Positions 45,404-58,561 of a DNA stretch of 64,000 nt are shown one piece after another. The position numbers and the translations under genes are program-made. Source of the DNA: Microbulbifer sp. MI-G (lineage in GTDB: Bacteria; Pseudomonadota; Gammaproteobacteria; Pseudomonadales; Cellvibrionaceae); contig NZ_CP098023.1 in assembly GCF_030440425.1 (NCBI RefSeq), positions 1,601,501-1,665,500 of the forward strand, written 5' to 3'. The notes below the pieces were generated by a model, which was given only the letters and a program-made list of their open reading frames with translations, was not told the origin of the DNA and searched no databases. Position 1 is the first letter of the stretch; every line of letters begins with the position of its first letter.

Positions 45404-45818
45404 TCCGGCCTGCCGGATGAGATTATCCCAAGCCTAAGCGAACCGGGGTAGATGGGCAGTGCCAGTGGTGCATCCAACAAGGCCCTGATGGCCACGCAGG
45501 TCTTTGCTGTTGCGCCAGTATCAATGGGGGGCACCGATGTACCCCGGCGCCCGTTGGGGTACCGATTGGTTACAAGCCGGTTGCGGCCAACCTGCGGCAG
45601 TCGGGGTGCGTTCGTTATATACTCAATGCGTTCGTATTCGTATATGGTTTGAGGGACAACCGGAGTGCCCGGAAATATGCGGGATCTGTTCAGTTCAGTC
45701 AGTCTGCATGATGGGTCGGTGTTTGAATCTGCGTCTGTGCGACAGGTTCCCAAACTCACTGCCGATGGTATCATCTGACGGATATGCGGGAGACCCAAGC
45801 TCCATTTGGGCCGGATAT
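45404..45818. other. Intergenic stretch, no supported gene
   Basis: About 415 bp between the hybrid kinase and the hydrolase. Open frames on both strands (for example the upstream part of 45504-46817 and minus-strand 45400-46215) are present but show no family features. The promoter of the hydrolase should be here. Confidence 0.5.
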
Positions 45819-46817
45819 ATGACGGAGAAGTTTTCACCCGCCACAGGCCTTGGCAATTGCCATCTGCAAACAGTTTTTGGCCGGTTCCACCGCCCCTCCC
45901 CCTGGATAGGCACCGAATGTCGGTGGTATGAAACCCCCGACGGCGATTGCCTTGCACTGCATGCCCCCCACTTTCTGGAAGATGACCCCTCCTCCCCATT
46001 GGTATTGGTACTGCACGGATTGGAAGGGTCAGTTGCGTCGCCTTATGTCCAGGGCTTGATGGCATCTCTGCTGGAGCGTCAGTTCCAGGTTGCGGTGATG
46101 CATTTCCGCGGCTGTGGCGGGGTCCCCAACCGTTTGCCCCGTGCTTACCACAGTGGGGACAGTGAAGACCCGCGCTGGTTGGTTGGCCAATTGCAGGAAG
46201 CGTTTCCCTCCACACCCATTATGGTTGTCGGCTATTCCCTGGGTGGCAATGTGCTGCTCAAGATGCTGGGGGAGGATGGGGCCTGCAGCAGAATTGTAGC
46301 TGCGGTAGCGGTGTCTTCACCGATGGACCTGCACGCCTGCAGCCGCCGGATCAATACCGGGTTGTCGAAATTATACCAGCGCCACCTGCTGGGCTGTCTG
46401 CGGATGACCCTCAGGCAGAAGGCGGCGGATCCCGGTATGGCAGCGGCCCTGCCGAATGTGGATGACGGAGCCAGTTTCGTCAATTTCCGGCGTTTTGATC
46501 ATGTGTTTACCGCGCCTCTGCACGGGTTCCGCAGTGTGGATGACTATTATACCCAGGCCTCCAGCAAGCCCCTGTTGAGAGATATTCGCGTACCGACACT
46601 GATCATCAACGCAATTGATGATCCCTTTGTATGCCCTTCGGCCATTCCCTCCCAGCGGGAGGTCAGTTCGGCGGTGCGACTTGGGGTGTCGGAGCGGGGA
46701 GGACATGTGGGTTTTGTCAGTGGCAGTCTGTGGCAACCAACCTACTGGCTCGAAGAGACGATCCCCCGCTTCCTCTGTTCGGTGATCGGGGGAAATCCCC
46801 GTGTAAGGCTGCCATAA
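45819..46817 (+). CDS. YheT-family alpha/beta hydrolase
   Basis: A 332-residue cytoplasmic alpha/beta hydrolase of the YheT/ABHD1-3 group. Family marks: GLGNCHLQTVFGRFHR near residue 11, LVLVLHGLEGSVASPY near 62 (oxyanion region), MHFRGCGGVPN near 94, nucleophile Ser140 in VVGYSLGGN, Asp in NAIDDPFV near 270 and His in ERGGHVGF near 295. It probably acts on lipid or ester substrates; the physiological one is unknown. I chose the ATG at 45819 because it leaves the usual short lead before GNCHLQT; the frame is open to 45504 and another ATG at 45765 is possible. Confidence 0.88.
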   Translation: MTEKFSPATGLGNCHLQTVFGRFHRPSPWIGTECRWYETPDGDCLALHAPHFLEDDPSSPLVLVLHGLEGSVASPYVQGLMASLLERQFQVAVMHFRGCGGVPNRLPRAYHSGDSEDPRWLVGQLQEAFPSTPIMVVGYSLGGNVLLKMLGEDGACSRIVAAVAVSSPMDLHACSRRINTGLSKLYQRHLLGCLRMTLRQKAADPGMAAALPNVDDGASFVNFRRFDHVFTAPLHGFRSVDDYYTQASSKPLLRDIRVPTLIINAIDDPFVCPSAIPSQREVSSAVRLGVSERGGHVGFVSGSLWQPTYWLEETIPRFLCSVIGGNPRVRLP

Positions 46818-46927
46818 TGACTACTGGATCTACCTTGGCAAAGCTGCTGATCGGCGGGCAAATCAATGAAAACCGCCAATCTGGGCAAAGCGGGGTTTTT
46901 GCCGGTGTCTTTTGGCCCCGCAGCACC

Positions 46928-47974
46928 TCAGCAGCACTGGCTCCCTGACCCGGCGTCCTGAACGCCTCTGCTGCCAAATGGCATGTCGCGACCGCACCCG
47001 GGGAAGATCCCATAGTGTTGGGAAAAGTCGCCGATAAAATCAAAGTGCGGGGCCAGTCGCGTATCGGCCAGCATCCTCCAGGTATTGCCACACACGGGAA
47101 AAACCCTGCCTTTCTCGATAATATGGTGCTCGTCAAGGGTGAATTTGTCTGGGCTGGTGGCGATAGTGCCTCTGTAGATCACCGCCTGGCCATAGTCCTC
47201 GCAGTCCTTCTCGAGCTGTGCCAGCTTAAACAGGCGATAGGTGGCGGAGTAGAAGCCCACAGAGCCACAGCGCTCGGAGAGGGTGGGGTTGGTTACTGCC
47301 AGTGGGCGGCTCTCCACCAGTCGGCTATCCCGGAAGCCACTATCCTGCGCCAGGGTCAGGAAGTCATTCCAATAGAGGGCACCGCCCAGGCACTCACCAA
47401 AGAGCTCCGGATCCGAGCGCAGGGTGGCGGGTACTCGCCGGTCTGCATAGACATCAGAGAAATAAAATTCGCCCCCTTCCTTCAGCAGCCGGTACAAACC
47501 GCGCAGCACTGCGCCTTTGTCGGTGGACAGGTTCACGACGCAATTGGATACGATGACGTCGAAACTGCCGGGGGACAGGTCGAGATCCGCCAGCTGTTCG
47601 ATGTACCCGTGCAGGAAAGCGACGTTGCTGTAACCGAAAGTTTCGGCGTGGTGCGCACAATAGCGCTGGGCTATGTCCAGTTGTTCATCGGTCATGTCTA
47701 CGCCAACCACTTCACCGGAAGCCCCCACCAATTGCGACAGCAGGTACACATCGCGACCGGAACCACAACCCAGATCCAACACCCGACAGCCCTCCAACAA
47801 AGGCGGGCACACAAGTCCACAGCCGTAGTAGCGTGACAGAACATCCGGGTGAATGTTTGCCAGCAGCGGTTTGAGCCAGGCGGGTACGGCACTGGCATCG
47901 CAGCAGGCATCGGTTTTCAGGTCCGAGGTGCCTTTCAGTTGGCGTCCGTAGTAATCCTGTACAATTTCGTGCAT
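46928..47974 (-). CDS. arsM: Arsenite S-adenosylmethionine methyltransferase
   Basis: A 348-residue methyltransferase. N-terminal Cys24-Cys25 (KTDACCD), SAM motif VLDLGCGSGRDVYLLSQL near 65, GVDMTDEQLDIA near 91, and the arsenic-binding pair Cys145 (SNCVVNLS) and Cys195 (FGECLGG), whose 50-residue spacing matches characterised ArsM/AS3MT enzymes. FYFSDVYADRRVP near 170 and the C-terminal domain with CEDYGQAVIYRGTI and VCGNTWRML are also typical. It adds methyl groups to arsenite using SAM, giving volatile or less toxic forms. The ATG at 47974 (GAGAGG upstream) is chosen; the frame is open to 48061. No arsR or arsenic transporter is adjacent. Confidence 0.82.
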   Translation of the reverse strand: MHEIVQDYYGRQLKGTSDLKTDACCDASAVPAWLKPLLANIHPDVLSRYYGCGLVCPPLLEGCRVLDLGCGSGRDVYLLSQLVGASGEVVGVDMTDEQLDIAQRYCAHHAETFGYSNVAFLHGYIEQLADLDLSPGSFDVIVSNCVVNLSTDKGAVLRGLYRLLKEGGEFYFSDVYADRRVPATLRSDPELFGECLGGALYWNDFLTLAQDSGFRDSRLVESRPLAVTNPTLSERCGSVGFYSATYRLFKLAQLEKDCEDYGQAVIYRGTIATSPDKFTLDEHHIIEKGRVFPVCGNTWRMLADTRLAPHFDFIGDFSQHYGIFPGCGRDMPFGSRGVQDAGSGSQCC

Positions 47975-48204
47975 CAATCCATACCTCTCCCGGAGTGATT
48001 GTATTGGGCAGCAGTGCGCCCCGGTGCGCGTCCTGATGCCCTTGCCTAGCGTCTGTAACAATCGCAGTGTTTACACGACTAACTCAGTGTGTCTGGCAAA
48101 AGGGAAAAGTTGCCTTTTGATGCCAGTTGAGGCCGTTTATTAGATAATTCTGGTTTTTTGGTTACTATCCTCAGATTCCGCATTGAGATTATGAGGGAAC
48201 GTAA

Positions 48205-48825
48205 TTGAGCGACCACCTTACCCCTGACACCTCTTCTGGATCAAGTGCGCAAGCATCCCTGCAAAGTTCACAGTTCCTTGTGGATTTACGCCAGCAGATG
48301 CTGCGATTTGCCCGCCTGCAACTGCAAGACGTCCAACTGGCGGAAGATGCTGTGCAGGAGGCTTTGATGGGGGCTTTGAAGAACTCCCGCAGCTTTAGCG
48401 GCTATTCGGCACTGAAGACCTGGGTATTTGCAATCCTTAAGAACAAGATTGCGGATATCTTGCGACAGCGCCGGCGCTTTGTCGATGCAGACCAGCTGGT
48501 ACGGGGGGATAGGGAGGCGCACAATCACGATGAACTGTTTGATCAGACTGACCACTGGCAAAAGAGCGAGCGCCCGAAGAAATGGGTTGATCCCGAGTCG
48601 GCAATATATGACAAGCATTTCTGGCGAATCTTTGAAGCTTGTCTCAGCCATCTTCCCGCACGCCAGGCACAGATTTTTATGATGCGGGAGTTCATAGAAC
48701 TGGAGAGCCACGAAATATGTGCTTCGGCAGAAATTTCCGTGAGCAACCTGAACGTGACACTCCATCGCGCTCGATTGCGTTTGCGCGAATGTCTTGAAGA
48801 TAACTGGTTTGGCGTGGAGGGTTGA
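48205..48825 (+). CDS. ECF-type sigma-70 family sigma factor
   Basis: A 206-residue sigma factor with regions 2 (MLRFARLQLQDVQLAEDAVQ at about 33, then ALKTWVFAILKNKIADILRQ) and 4 (LSHLPARQAQIFMMREFIEL, then SVSNLNVTLHRARLRLREC). These match a subgroup usually followed by a tiny zinc-type anti-sigma, which is the case here. Translation starts at TTG 48205, with GAGGG seven to eight bases upstream; no ATG fits. Target promoters are unknown; stress response is likely. It lies 640 bases upstream of a heavy-metal efflux operon. Confidence 0.92.
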   Translation: MSDHLTPDTSSGSSAQASLQSSQFLVDLRQQMLRFARLQLQDVQLAEDAVQEALMGALKNSRSFSGYSALKTWVFAILKNKIADILRQRRRFVDADQLVRGDREAHNHDELFDQTDHWQKSERPKKWVDPESAIYDKHFWRIFEACLSHLPARQAQIFMMREFIELESHEICASAEISVSNLNVTLHRARLRLRECLEDNWFGVEG

Positions 48826-48830
48826 GTGTC

Positions 48831-49025
48831 ATGAAATCGTGTCGGGAAGCCACACGGCTGATGTCTGAATCTCAGGAACGCAGCCTGAAAGTGCGTGAGC
48901 AGGCCCGGCTCGGGTTGCATTTGGCGATGTGCACACCATGCCGGAATTTTGGCAAACAATTGAAAATACTGCGTCGAATCAGTAAATCCTATGTGAAAGG
49001 CGGGCCTGAGGACACCAAAAAATAG
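48831..49025 (+). CDS. Small zinc-type anti-sigma factor
   Basis: A 64-residue protein starting at ATG 48831, five bases past the sigma gene, with GGAGG ten bases before. It has the zinc-binding His-x3-Cys-x2-Cys (HLAMCTPC near residue 30) plus an upstream Cys in SCREATRL, the zf-HC2/ZAS arrangement. No membrane segment, so a soluble anti-sigma that probably binds the adjacent ECF sigma factor and may release it under thiol or metal stress (inference). Confidence 0.8.
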   Translation: MKSCREATRLMSESQERSLKVREQARLGLHLAMCTPCRNFGKQLKILRRISKSYVKGGPEDTKK

Positions 49026-49460
49026 CCTGCCTATTCAGAGCGGCTGATTCTGAAAACATCCCATTTATTCAGTTTCTACTGTACCCCGCCAATCGGAGGA
49101 GTACAGGGCCATTACAAAGCATTGGTCGAGTTGCCGGGACCGGCCCCTGCGCGCCTTGGCTACTGAAATGGAAAATGTTTGAATAGATGGTCAAGATAGC
49201 CACAAAATACGCCAATCCCACGGTGACAGACCTTCGAAATACCCTTGTTACAAAGCGCTGTAGAAGTTTTTCCCAAGTGGTGGTGAATTGATGCCTGAAA
49301 GGTGGCGGCAAAGGGTTGGTAGGCGGGTATAGCCGTGGGATTGCTGGCGGCCCACCTGGCATTTTATTCATTGAGGCTATCGGCTGATGGGGGGTTTGTT
49401 TGAGCTGTCCGGACTTGTTTGCTAGAGTCCAGCGTAAGAGTCTTATGATCTGCTGTCTTC
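49026..49460. other. Intergenic stretch before metal-efflux operon
   Basis: About 435 bp between the anti-sigma and the Cys/His-rich gene. It must contain the efflux-operon promoter. A minus-strand 100-codon frame (49069-49371) has low-complexity Pro-rich content and is not supported as a gene. No clear metal-responsive operator was seen. Confidence 0.5.
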
Positions 49461-49871
49461 ATGTACGTTGCCCGATGGTCATTTTTGTTGGTTGCGCTTC
49501 TGGTCCTACAGACGGCGGTCTCTTTCTATGACAGTCACGAGGCCTTGCGGGCTGTTTCCAGCCACTCTTCCCTGCACCACCAGAACCCGATGGATGGATC
49601 CTCTGAGTCCTCTGTGGATCAACCGGGCAGTGCCTACATCCATGCCCAATTAGGGGGTGTGTCCACTGCCGGTGAGCCCGATCGCTCAGGGCCTCTTCTG
49701 GACTTTTGCAATCACTGTTGTCACTGCCACGGAAATGCCTTTACCGGGCTGCTGGGGCAGTCCTTTCTACCAATACGCCCTGGCGGCATTATTTATCGCG
49801 AGTTAGCACGCGTCGCTGTGCCCAGTGGTTACTTTGCACCCCTTCTGCGCCCACCTATAACCCAAGTCTGA
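49461..49871 (+). CDS. Cys/His-rich leader protein of the metal-efflux operon
   Basis: A 136-residue exported-looking protein: N-terminal hydrophobic segment (residues 6-22, WSFLLVALLVLQTAVSFY), a His/Ser-rich region, and a dense metal-ligand cluster at residues 83-90 (CNHCCHCH). It lies 58 bases upstream of the czcC-like gene in the same orientation, where CzcI-type accessory proteins sit in other heavy-metal efflux operons. It probably binds metal in the periplasm (inference). No firm family match. Confidence 0.65.
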   Translation: MYVARWSFLLVALLVLQTAVSFYDSHEALRAVSSHSSLHHQNPMDGSSESSVDQPGSAYIHAQLGGVSTAGEPDRSGPLLDFCNHCCHCHGNAFTGLLGQSFLPIRPGGIIYRELARVAVPSGYFAPLLRPPITQV

Positions 49872-49929
49872 TTGCTGTATTGCTGCGCGGGAACAGAGCA
49901 TCGAAAGGCCTGCTCGCGCCAACCGGGAT

Positions 49930-51279
49930 GTGATTTGGGAGATATACATGGATTTTTTCCACGCGCTCTTTGCGGGCGTGACCTGCCGCCGAGTCGCCTG
50001 GCCGTTCGTAGTGGCCATTTTGTATTTGCCTGCGCAGGCTGTGCTTGCGCAAAAGGGGGAACTGCTGACACTGCCGGATGCGATTGCGCGGATGCTGGCG
50101 CAAAATCCGGAACTCGCCGTTTTTCCATTACAGAGAAAAAAACTGGCTGGCGACGCGCGAATGGCGGACTTGCGCCCTGCCTTCGACTTCAGGTTTGAGA
50201 CAGAACGCAAGCATTTCGGCGGTGATGAACCGGATGAGGCGCCCGATCCCGAGGACGCCGCCGCAAATGAGCTGGAGCTGGTGGTGGCGTTGTCTTCAGT
50301 GGTTGAGCTGGGCGGCAAGCGCCAGATGCGTGTCGATGTGGTCAGCGCCCAGCTCGATGTGTTGATTGCCGAAGAACAGGCCAGGGCACTGGATCTGCTC
50401 GGCGAAGTGATCCGTCGCTATGCGCAGGTGCTCGCTGCCGAGGAACTGGTGGTACTCGCCAAAGAGAGGGTCTCATTTGCACGGGACACACTGAAGATTG
50501 TCAATGAGCGGGTACTTGCTGCGGCCAGTCCCGCTTCAGAGCGCATGCGCGCAGAGGCCACGCTGGCCAAAGCGGTTCTGGCCGAGCAGTCCGAGCGGAA
50601 CATGCTGGTTTACCGCAAGTACGCGCTGTCTGCGCTATGGGGGCAACCGGGGCAGGCATTCGAGGTGGATGCCCGCGCGCTATACCGCTTTGCACCCGGT
50701 GCCAGCTTTGAGGAACTGTATGCCCGTGCACAGGAGAACCCGGCGATCGCCCGCTTTGCTTCCGAGGAGCGACTGCAGGCATCGCAACTGCGCCTGGTCC
50801 AGGCCAAATCCAGCCCTGATCTGGGCTGGTACGCCGGTATTCTAATCAACAGGGCGGTGGACGAAACAACGGCACTGGCGGGCTTTAACCTGCCTTTGTT
50901 TACTGCCAAACGCAACCGGGGTGCCCTGATTGGTGCCGAGGCGGAACTGGAAGCCGTGGCACTGCGTCGAAAAGCCGCGCTGTTGCAACTCTATCCACAA
51001 CTTTACCTCGCCGTTACCGGCCGCAAGCAGGCCCTCGACACCGTAATCATGCTGCAGGGTTCCGTCATCCCGAGCCTTCGCCAGGCACTGGGGGAGGTGA
51101 AACGCGCCTACCGCCGCGGGCGGGATTCCTATACCGATCTGATTGCCGCGCGGGAGATGCTGCTCAATGCGGAGCGCTCTCGGATTGAGGCAGCGCGATC
51201 TGTGCTGCTGTACGGTGCGGAGATCGAACAACTGACCGCGAGGCCGCTTGGGCCTCTGGGCTTGGAAAGCCGTCAATAA
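49930..51279 (+). CDS. czcC: CzcC-like TolC-family outer-membrane efflux protein
   Basis: A 449-residue outer-membrane factor: signal peptide to about residue 36 (YLPAQAVLAQ), then LLTLPDAIARMLAQNPELAVFP and two repeats of long amphipathic helices typical of TolC-family proteins (for example LELVVALSSVVELGGKRQMRV near 118 and ALGEVKRAYRRGRDSYTDLI near 385, the conserved equatorial segment). It would form the outer-membrane exit duct of the CzcCBA-type pump encoded here. Gene symbol by analogy. Confidence 0.85.
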   Translation: MIWEIYMDFFHALFAGVTCRRVAWPFVVAILYLPAQAVLAQKGELLTLPDAIARMLAQNPELAVFPLQRKKLAGDARMADLRPAFDFRFETERKHFGGDEPDEAPDPEDAAANELELVVALSSVVELGGKRQMRVDVVSAQLDVLIAEEQARALDLLGEVIRRYAQVLAAEELVVLAKERVSFARDTLKIVNERVLAAASPASERMRAEATLAKAVLAEQSERNMLVYRKYALSALWGQPGQAFEVDARALYRFAPGASFEELYARAQENPAIARFASEERLQASQLRLVQAKSSPDLGWYAGILINRAVDETTALAGFNLPLFTAKRNRGALIGAEAELEAVALRRKAALLQLYPQLYLAVTGRKQALDTVIMLQGSVIPSLRQALGEVKRAYRRGRDSYTDLIAAREMLLNAERSRIEAARSVLLYGAEIEQLTARPLGPLGLESRQ

Positions 51280-51293
51280 TTTTGGATTGAGCA

Positions 51294-52280
51294 ATGTATA
51301 GAACAAAGAAACTCTTTCAGCGGATGCTATTGATACTCCCGCTTCTTTTTCCGGGGCTCTCGGTCGCAGGTCAGAGCCATACCTCAGAAGCAGAGCAAAC
51401 CCTTTACGAAAGCCACGCTCGCGAAAAGGTGTCGCACCTCGGCGAGCGGGTTCACGGGGCGCATGAATTCCGTGAAGACCGCGTACAGATTGCGGATAAA
51501 ACCGCGCGCAAAGCGGGTATCAGAACGACTCTTGCAGGCCCCGGCACCATTGAGGAGAGTATCACCTTGTACGGTAAAACCGCGATTGATCACCGCAGTA
51601 TCAGCCATGTGCGTGCACGCTATCCAGGGACCCTTGTGGCCATCGAGAAAGGGCTTGGGGATTTGGTGGAAAAAGGGCAAAAGCTCGCGGCTATTGAATC
51701 CAATGACAGCCTGCAAGTTTATCCTTTAGTGGCGCCAATTCCCGGACAGGTTATCGACAAACAGGCCAGCCTCGGCGAGTTCAGCGGGGAGCGGGTGCTG
51801 TTTACCATTGCCAACTACAGCCGCCTGTGGGCGGAACTGAGGGTCTTCCCCGGGCGCCGCGGCAAGATCAGCCGCGGGCAGAAGGTGTTCATCATCGCCG
51901 GGGAGCGCACTGTGGATTCCACCATCGCCAGTCTCGCTCCAGGGGGCAACGGCCAACCTTTTGCCATAGCCCGTGCGCGGATTGAGAATCCCGACAACCT
52001 GTGGACCACCGATCTGATGGTACAGGGCCAGGTGGTGATCAGTGAAAACCGGGTTCCCCTGGTGGTGGAAAACCGCGCACTGCAACTGCTGCGCGATACT
52101 ACGGTGGTGTTTGTCAAAGTCGGGGAAACCTATGAGGCTCGCCCGCTGGCCTTGGGCCGCAGCGACGGCGTTGTAACAGAGGTGCTTAGCGGCCTCACTG
52201 TGGGTGAGCGCTATGTCACAGAAAACAGCTATCTGATCAAAGCGGATCTTGAAAGGTCCGGAGCTGCGCACAGCCACTGA
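51294..52280 (+). CDS. czcB: CzcB-like periplasmic adaptor of metal efflux
   Basis: A 328-residue membrane-fusion protein: signal peptide to about residue 24, a variable N-terminal stretch with several His (HTSEAEQTLYESHAREKVSH), then the barrel-sandwich/lipoyl halves (GTLVAIEKGLGDLVEKGQKLA near 108 and LVAPIPGQVIDKQASLGEF near 142), beta-barrel (YSRLWAELRVFPGRRGKI) and a C-terminal membrane-proximal domain. The usual long alpha-hairpin is very short here. It bridges the inner-membrane pump and outer-membrane duct. Ends HSH. Lies 14 bases after the czcC-like gene. Confidence 0.85.
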   Translation: MYRTKKLFQRMLLILPLLFPGLSVAGQSHTSEAEQTLYESHAREKVSHLGERVHGAHEFREDRVQIADKTARKAGIRTTLAGPGTIEESITLYGKTAIDHRSISHVRARYPGTLVAIEKGLGDLVEKGQKLAAIESNDSLQVYPLVAPIPGQVIDKQASLGEFSGERVLFTIANYSRLWAELRVFPGRRGKISRGQKVFIIAGERTVDSTIASLAPGGNGQPFAIARARIENPDNLWTTDLMVQGQVVISENRVPLVVENRALQLLRDTTVVFVKVGETYEARPLALGRSDGVVTEVLSGLTVGERYVTENSYLIKADLERSGAAHSH

Positions 52281-52284
52281 GTGA

Positions 52285-55443
<3,159 letters not shown>

Positions 55444-55454
55444 ATTCTTTTATG

Positions 55455-55489
55455 ATTAACCCCGCAACCGATCCGGTTGTGGGGTTAAT
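55455..55489. terminator. Stable hairpin after czcA, weak T-run
   Basis: ATTAACCCCGCAACCG pairs with CGGTTGTGGGGTTAAT (one G-T pair) around a short loop, 12 bases after the czcA stop. There is no good T-run after it, so it could be a weak terminator or a mRNA-stabilising 3' hairpin before ftsK. Confidence 0.5.
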
Positions 55490-55520
55490 TGGCAAAACAA
55501 CACTGTATTGAGGAAAGCCA

Positions 55521-57863
55521 TTGAAGGTCGAGAGTGCCACCGAGGAAACTGCTGCGAACAGCGATACCCAGCCGGACCCGCTGATCTCCCGCTTAATCAG
55601 GGAGGGGGCCCTGATCGCCCTGCTGGCGGGGGCGTTGCTACTGGCGATCAGCCTACTGAGTTACGATGCACAGGACCCCGGCTGGTCCCACGTGGGGCAA
55701 ACCGATCAGTTCCAAAATGCGATTGGGCCCACCGGGGCCTGGCTTGCCGATGTAGGCCTGTCCCTGCTGGGCTGGATGGCCTACCTGTTACCCCTGCTGA
55801 TCGGTTGGCGTGCCTATCGCATTCTGCGCAATCGCAGTGCCCGTTTTCACGGGCCCCTATTCCTGCTGCGGGTGTTTGGCCTGTTGCTGGTGCTCGCCAG
55901 CGGGGCCTCGCTGGCAACCCTCTGTTTTGCGCCGACAGAGACTTTACTGCCCTTCTCCAATGGCGGTATTGTCGGTGCGGCCCTCTCCGGTGCCGCGGGT
56001 GCCAGTCTTGGCTATGTAGGGGCAACCATTTTACTGCTGGCAATTTTTGCCATCGGTATCACCGTGTTTACCGGGCTGTCCTGGCTCAGGCTGGCGGAGT
56101 CCATTGGTTGTATCGCGCTCGGGTTTTTCGCCCTGTTCGCCCGGTTTTACAAACACCGGCGCCAGAAACGCGCCGAACAGCGTGTCGCACGGGAGGCCAT
56201 TGTGGTGCGCAAAGCCGCTCTAGAGGAGGAGAGGCGGCGCAGCGAGGAGAGAATGCCGCCTAAGATCGAAGCGCTGGCGCCAAAACCAAAACAGAGTCCC
56301 CGTGCGAGCAAAGAAAAGCAGGGAGAGCTGTTCAAAATCGGCCCGGTCACCGGCGCCCTGCCACCGCTGGGCCTGCTGGACCCGGCGGACCAGAATAAAA
56401 AGGCGGGTTTTTCGCGGGAATCCCTGGAGGGGTTGTCCCGTCTGCTGGAGTTGAAACTCAAGGACTTCGGTGTGGTGGCAGAGGTGGTTTCTGTCCTGCC
56501 TGGTCCGGTGGTCACCCGTTTTGAAATTCAGCCGGCACCTGGAGTTAAAGTCAGCAAAATTTCCAATCTGGCCAAGGATCTGGCGCGCTCACTGGCGGTG
56601 ATCAGTGTCCGTGTTGTCGAGGTCATCCCGGGTAAATCGGTGGTGGGGATTGAGATCCCCAACGAGAACCGCCAGATTGTCCGCCTGAGTGAGGTACTGT
56701 CTGCCGATATTTACGAAAATGCCAAATCCCCCCTGACCCTGGCCTTGGGGCACGATATCTCCGGTCAGCCAGTGGTGGCGGATTTGGCCAAAATGCCACA
56801 CCTGCTGGTGGCGGGTACCACGGGCTCCGGTAAATCCGTGGGCATCAACGTAATGTTGCTCAGCCTGCTGTACAAATCGACACCCGAAGCGGTGCGCCTG
56901 ATTCTGGTGGACCCAAAGATGCTGGAGCTGTCGGTCTACGAGGGTATCCCCCATTTGCTGACGCCGGTCATTACAGATATGAACGACGCAGCCAACGGCC
57001 TGCGCTGGTGTGTCGGGGAGATGGAGCGCCGCTATAAGCTGATGGCTGCACTGGGAGTGCGCAACCTGGCGGGCTTTAACCGCAAGGTGGAGGAAGCGGA
57101 TGGGGCCGGAGAGCCCATTGTCGACCCGCTTTGGCACCCGGACCCCATGTCCAGCATCCCGGAAGGGGAACAAACCGCTCCGGCTTTGCACAAGCTGCCG
57201 GCCATCGTGGTGGTAATCGATGAGTTTGCCGACATGATGATGATTGTCGGCAAGAAGGTGGAGCAGCTGATCGCGCGGATCGCGCAAAAAGCCCGCGCGG
57301 CGGGCATTCACTTGCTGCTGGCCACCCAGCGCCCCTCGGTGGATGTCATCACCGGCTTGATCAAAGCCAATGTGCCCACCCGTATCGGTTTCCAGGTCTC
57401 CTCAAAGGTGGACTCCCGCACCATTCTCGATCAGGGTGGGGCAGAGCAGCTGCTGGGTCATGGCGATATGCTCTACCTGCCACCGGGCAGCGGAGTGCCG
57501 GTGCGGGTGCATGGGGCCTTTGTGGATGATCACGAGGTACACAAGGTCGTGGCCGACTGGTGCCGCCGCGGTGCACCGGAGTACATTGATGGTATTGTCG
57601 ACGACAGTAACAACAGTATACCGGTGCCCGGGCTGCAATCCGATGAAGGGGAGGGCGAGGATCCGGAAGCGGATGCCCTCTACGATGAGGCCGTGGCCTT
57701 TGTAACAAAATCGCGCAAGGCTTCCATCTCCTCTGTACAGCGCCAATTGCGTATTGGTTACAATCGCGCCGCACGTATTATTGATGCCTTGGAAGCCGCA
57801 GGGGTTGTGTCCCCGGCCGGACACAACGGCAACCGCGAGGTATTGGCGCCCCCACCCCCTTGA
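55521..57863 (+). CDS. ftsK: DNA translocase FtsK
   Basis: A 780-residue division and chromosome-segregation motor. N-terminal four-helix membrane domain (about 28-215), linker (220-300), then the alpha/beta motor with Walker [21 protein letters not shown] near 430, Walker [13 protein letters not shown] near 565, [12 protein letters not shown] near 600, and a C-terminal gamma winged-helix (residues about 715-775; [20 protein letters not shown]) that reads KOPS sites. Translation starts at TTG 55521 (GAGGAAAG upstream). It pumps DNA toward dif and activates XerCD. Confidence 0.96.
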   Translation: MKVESATEETAANSDTQPDPLISRLIREGALIALLAGALLLAISLLSYDAQDPGWSHVGQTDQFQNAIGPTGAWLADVGLSLLGWMAYLLPLLIGWRAYRILRNRSARFHGPLFLLRVFGLLLVLASGASLATLCFAPTETLLPFSNGGIVGAALSGAAGASLGYVGATILLLAIFAIGITVFTGLSWLRLAESIGCIALGFFALFARFYKHRRQKRAEQRVAREAIVVRKAALEEERRRSEERMPPKIEALAPKPKQSPRASKEKQGELFKIGPVTGALPPLGLLDPADQNKKAGFSRESLEGLSRLLELKLKDFGVVAEVVSVLPGPVVTRFEIQPAPGVKVSKISNLAKDLARSLAVISVRVVEVIPGKSVVGIEIPNENRQIVRLSEVLSADIYENAKSPLTLALGHDISGQPVVADLAKMPHLLVAGTTGSGKSVGINVMLLSLLYKSTPEAVRLILVDPKMLELSVYEGIPHLLTPVITDMNDAANGLRWCVGEMERRYKLMAALGVRNLAGFNRKVEEADGAGEPIVDPLWHPDPMSSIPEGEQTAPALHKLPAIVVVIDEFADMMMIVGKKVEQLIARIAQKARAAGIHLLLATQRPSVDVITGLIKANVPTRIGFQVSSKVDSRTILDQGGAEQLLGHGDMLYLPPGSGVPVRVHGAFVDDHEVHKVVADWCRRGAPEYIDGIVDDSNNSIPVPGLQSDEGEGEDPEADALYDEAVAFVTKSRKASISSVQRQLRIGYNRAARIIDALEAAGVVSPAGHNGNREVLAPPPP

Positions 57864-57957
57864 ATGAGCGCGCCATCGGACGGGCAGGGAGAGGGTTAAG
57901 CGCCTGTTCACCGGCCCACCACTATGCTTCGGGAACATAACCTACTGGAACCCAATT

Positions 57958-58561
57958 ATGAAAAGCATTCTGCACAGCCTGCTGATTCTGGTGAGTCTTG
58001 CCGCCGCAGGGGCCTGGGCCGATGCCACCGATGATCTCAGCAAGCGGCTTAAGCCGCTCGCTGCGCTGTCGGGGAATTTTCAGCAGACCCTGCTTGATGA
58101 GCGCGGCAAGGTGACCCAGAAGAGCAGTGGCAGCTTCTCTGTGCAGCGACCCGGTAAGCTGCGCTGGAAAACCGGGGACCCCTACGCCCAGCTATTGGTG
58201 ACCAACAATAAAACCCTGTGGCTTTACGATCCGGATCTGGAACAGGTGACGGTGCGGCCGGTGGACAAGCGCATCCAGGAGACTCCGGCACTCCTGCTTG
58301 GCGGCAGGGTGGAAGAGATCCGCAATGCGTTCAATGTCAGCCTGAAAGACGGAGTCTATCACCTGGCTCCAAAAAATCCCTCGGCGCCCTTTAAAGCCAT
58401 GGAAATACGCTTTGCCAAAAACGGGCTGCCCGCAGCGATCACGGTGCGCGACAATATGGGCCAGACCACCGAGATCACTTTCAGTGACATTCAGGCCAAT
58501 CCCGAGCTTCCCGCCTCGGTATTCAACTTCAAACCACCCGCGGGTACCGACGTTATTAGAG

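Noticed and set aside
45400..46215. 271-codon minus-strand frame over the hydrolase 5' region
   Set aside because: Antisense to a well-supported YheT-type hydrolase; composition is Pro/Gly/Arg-rich as in shadow frames.
47015..47836. 273-codon plus-strand frame over arsM
   Set aside because: Antisense shadow of a gene with clear catalytic motifs.
49069..49371. 100-codon minus-strand frame in the gap before the efflux operon
   Set aside because: Low-complexity Pro-rich start, no ribosome-binding site and no family resemblance.
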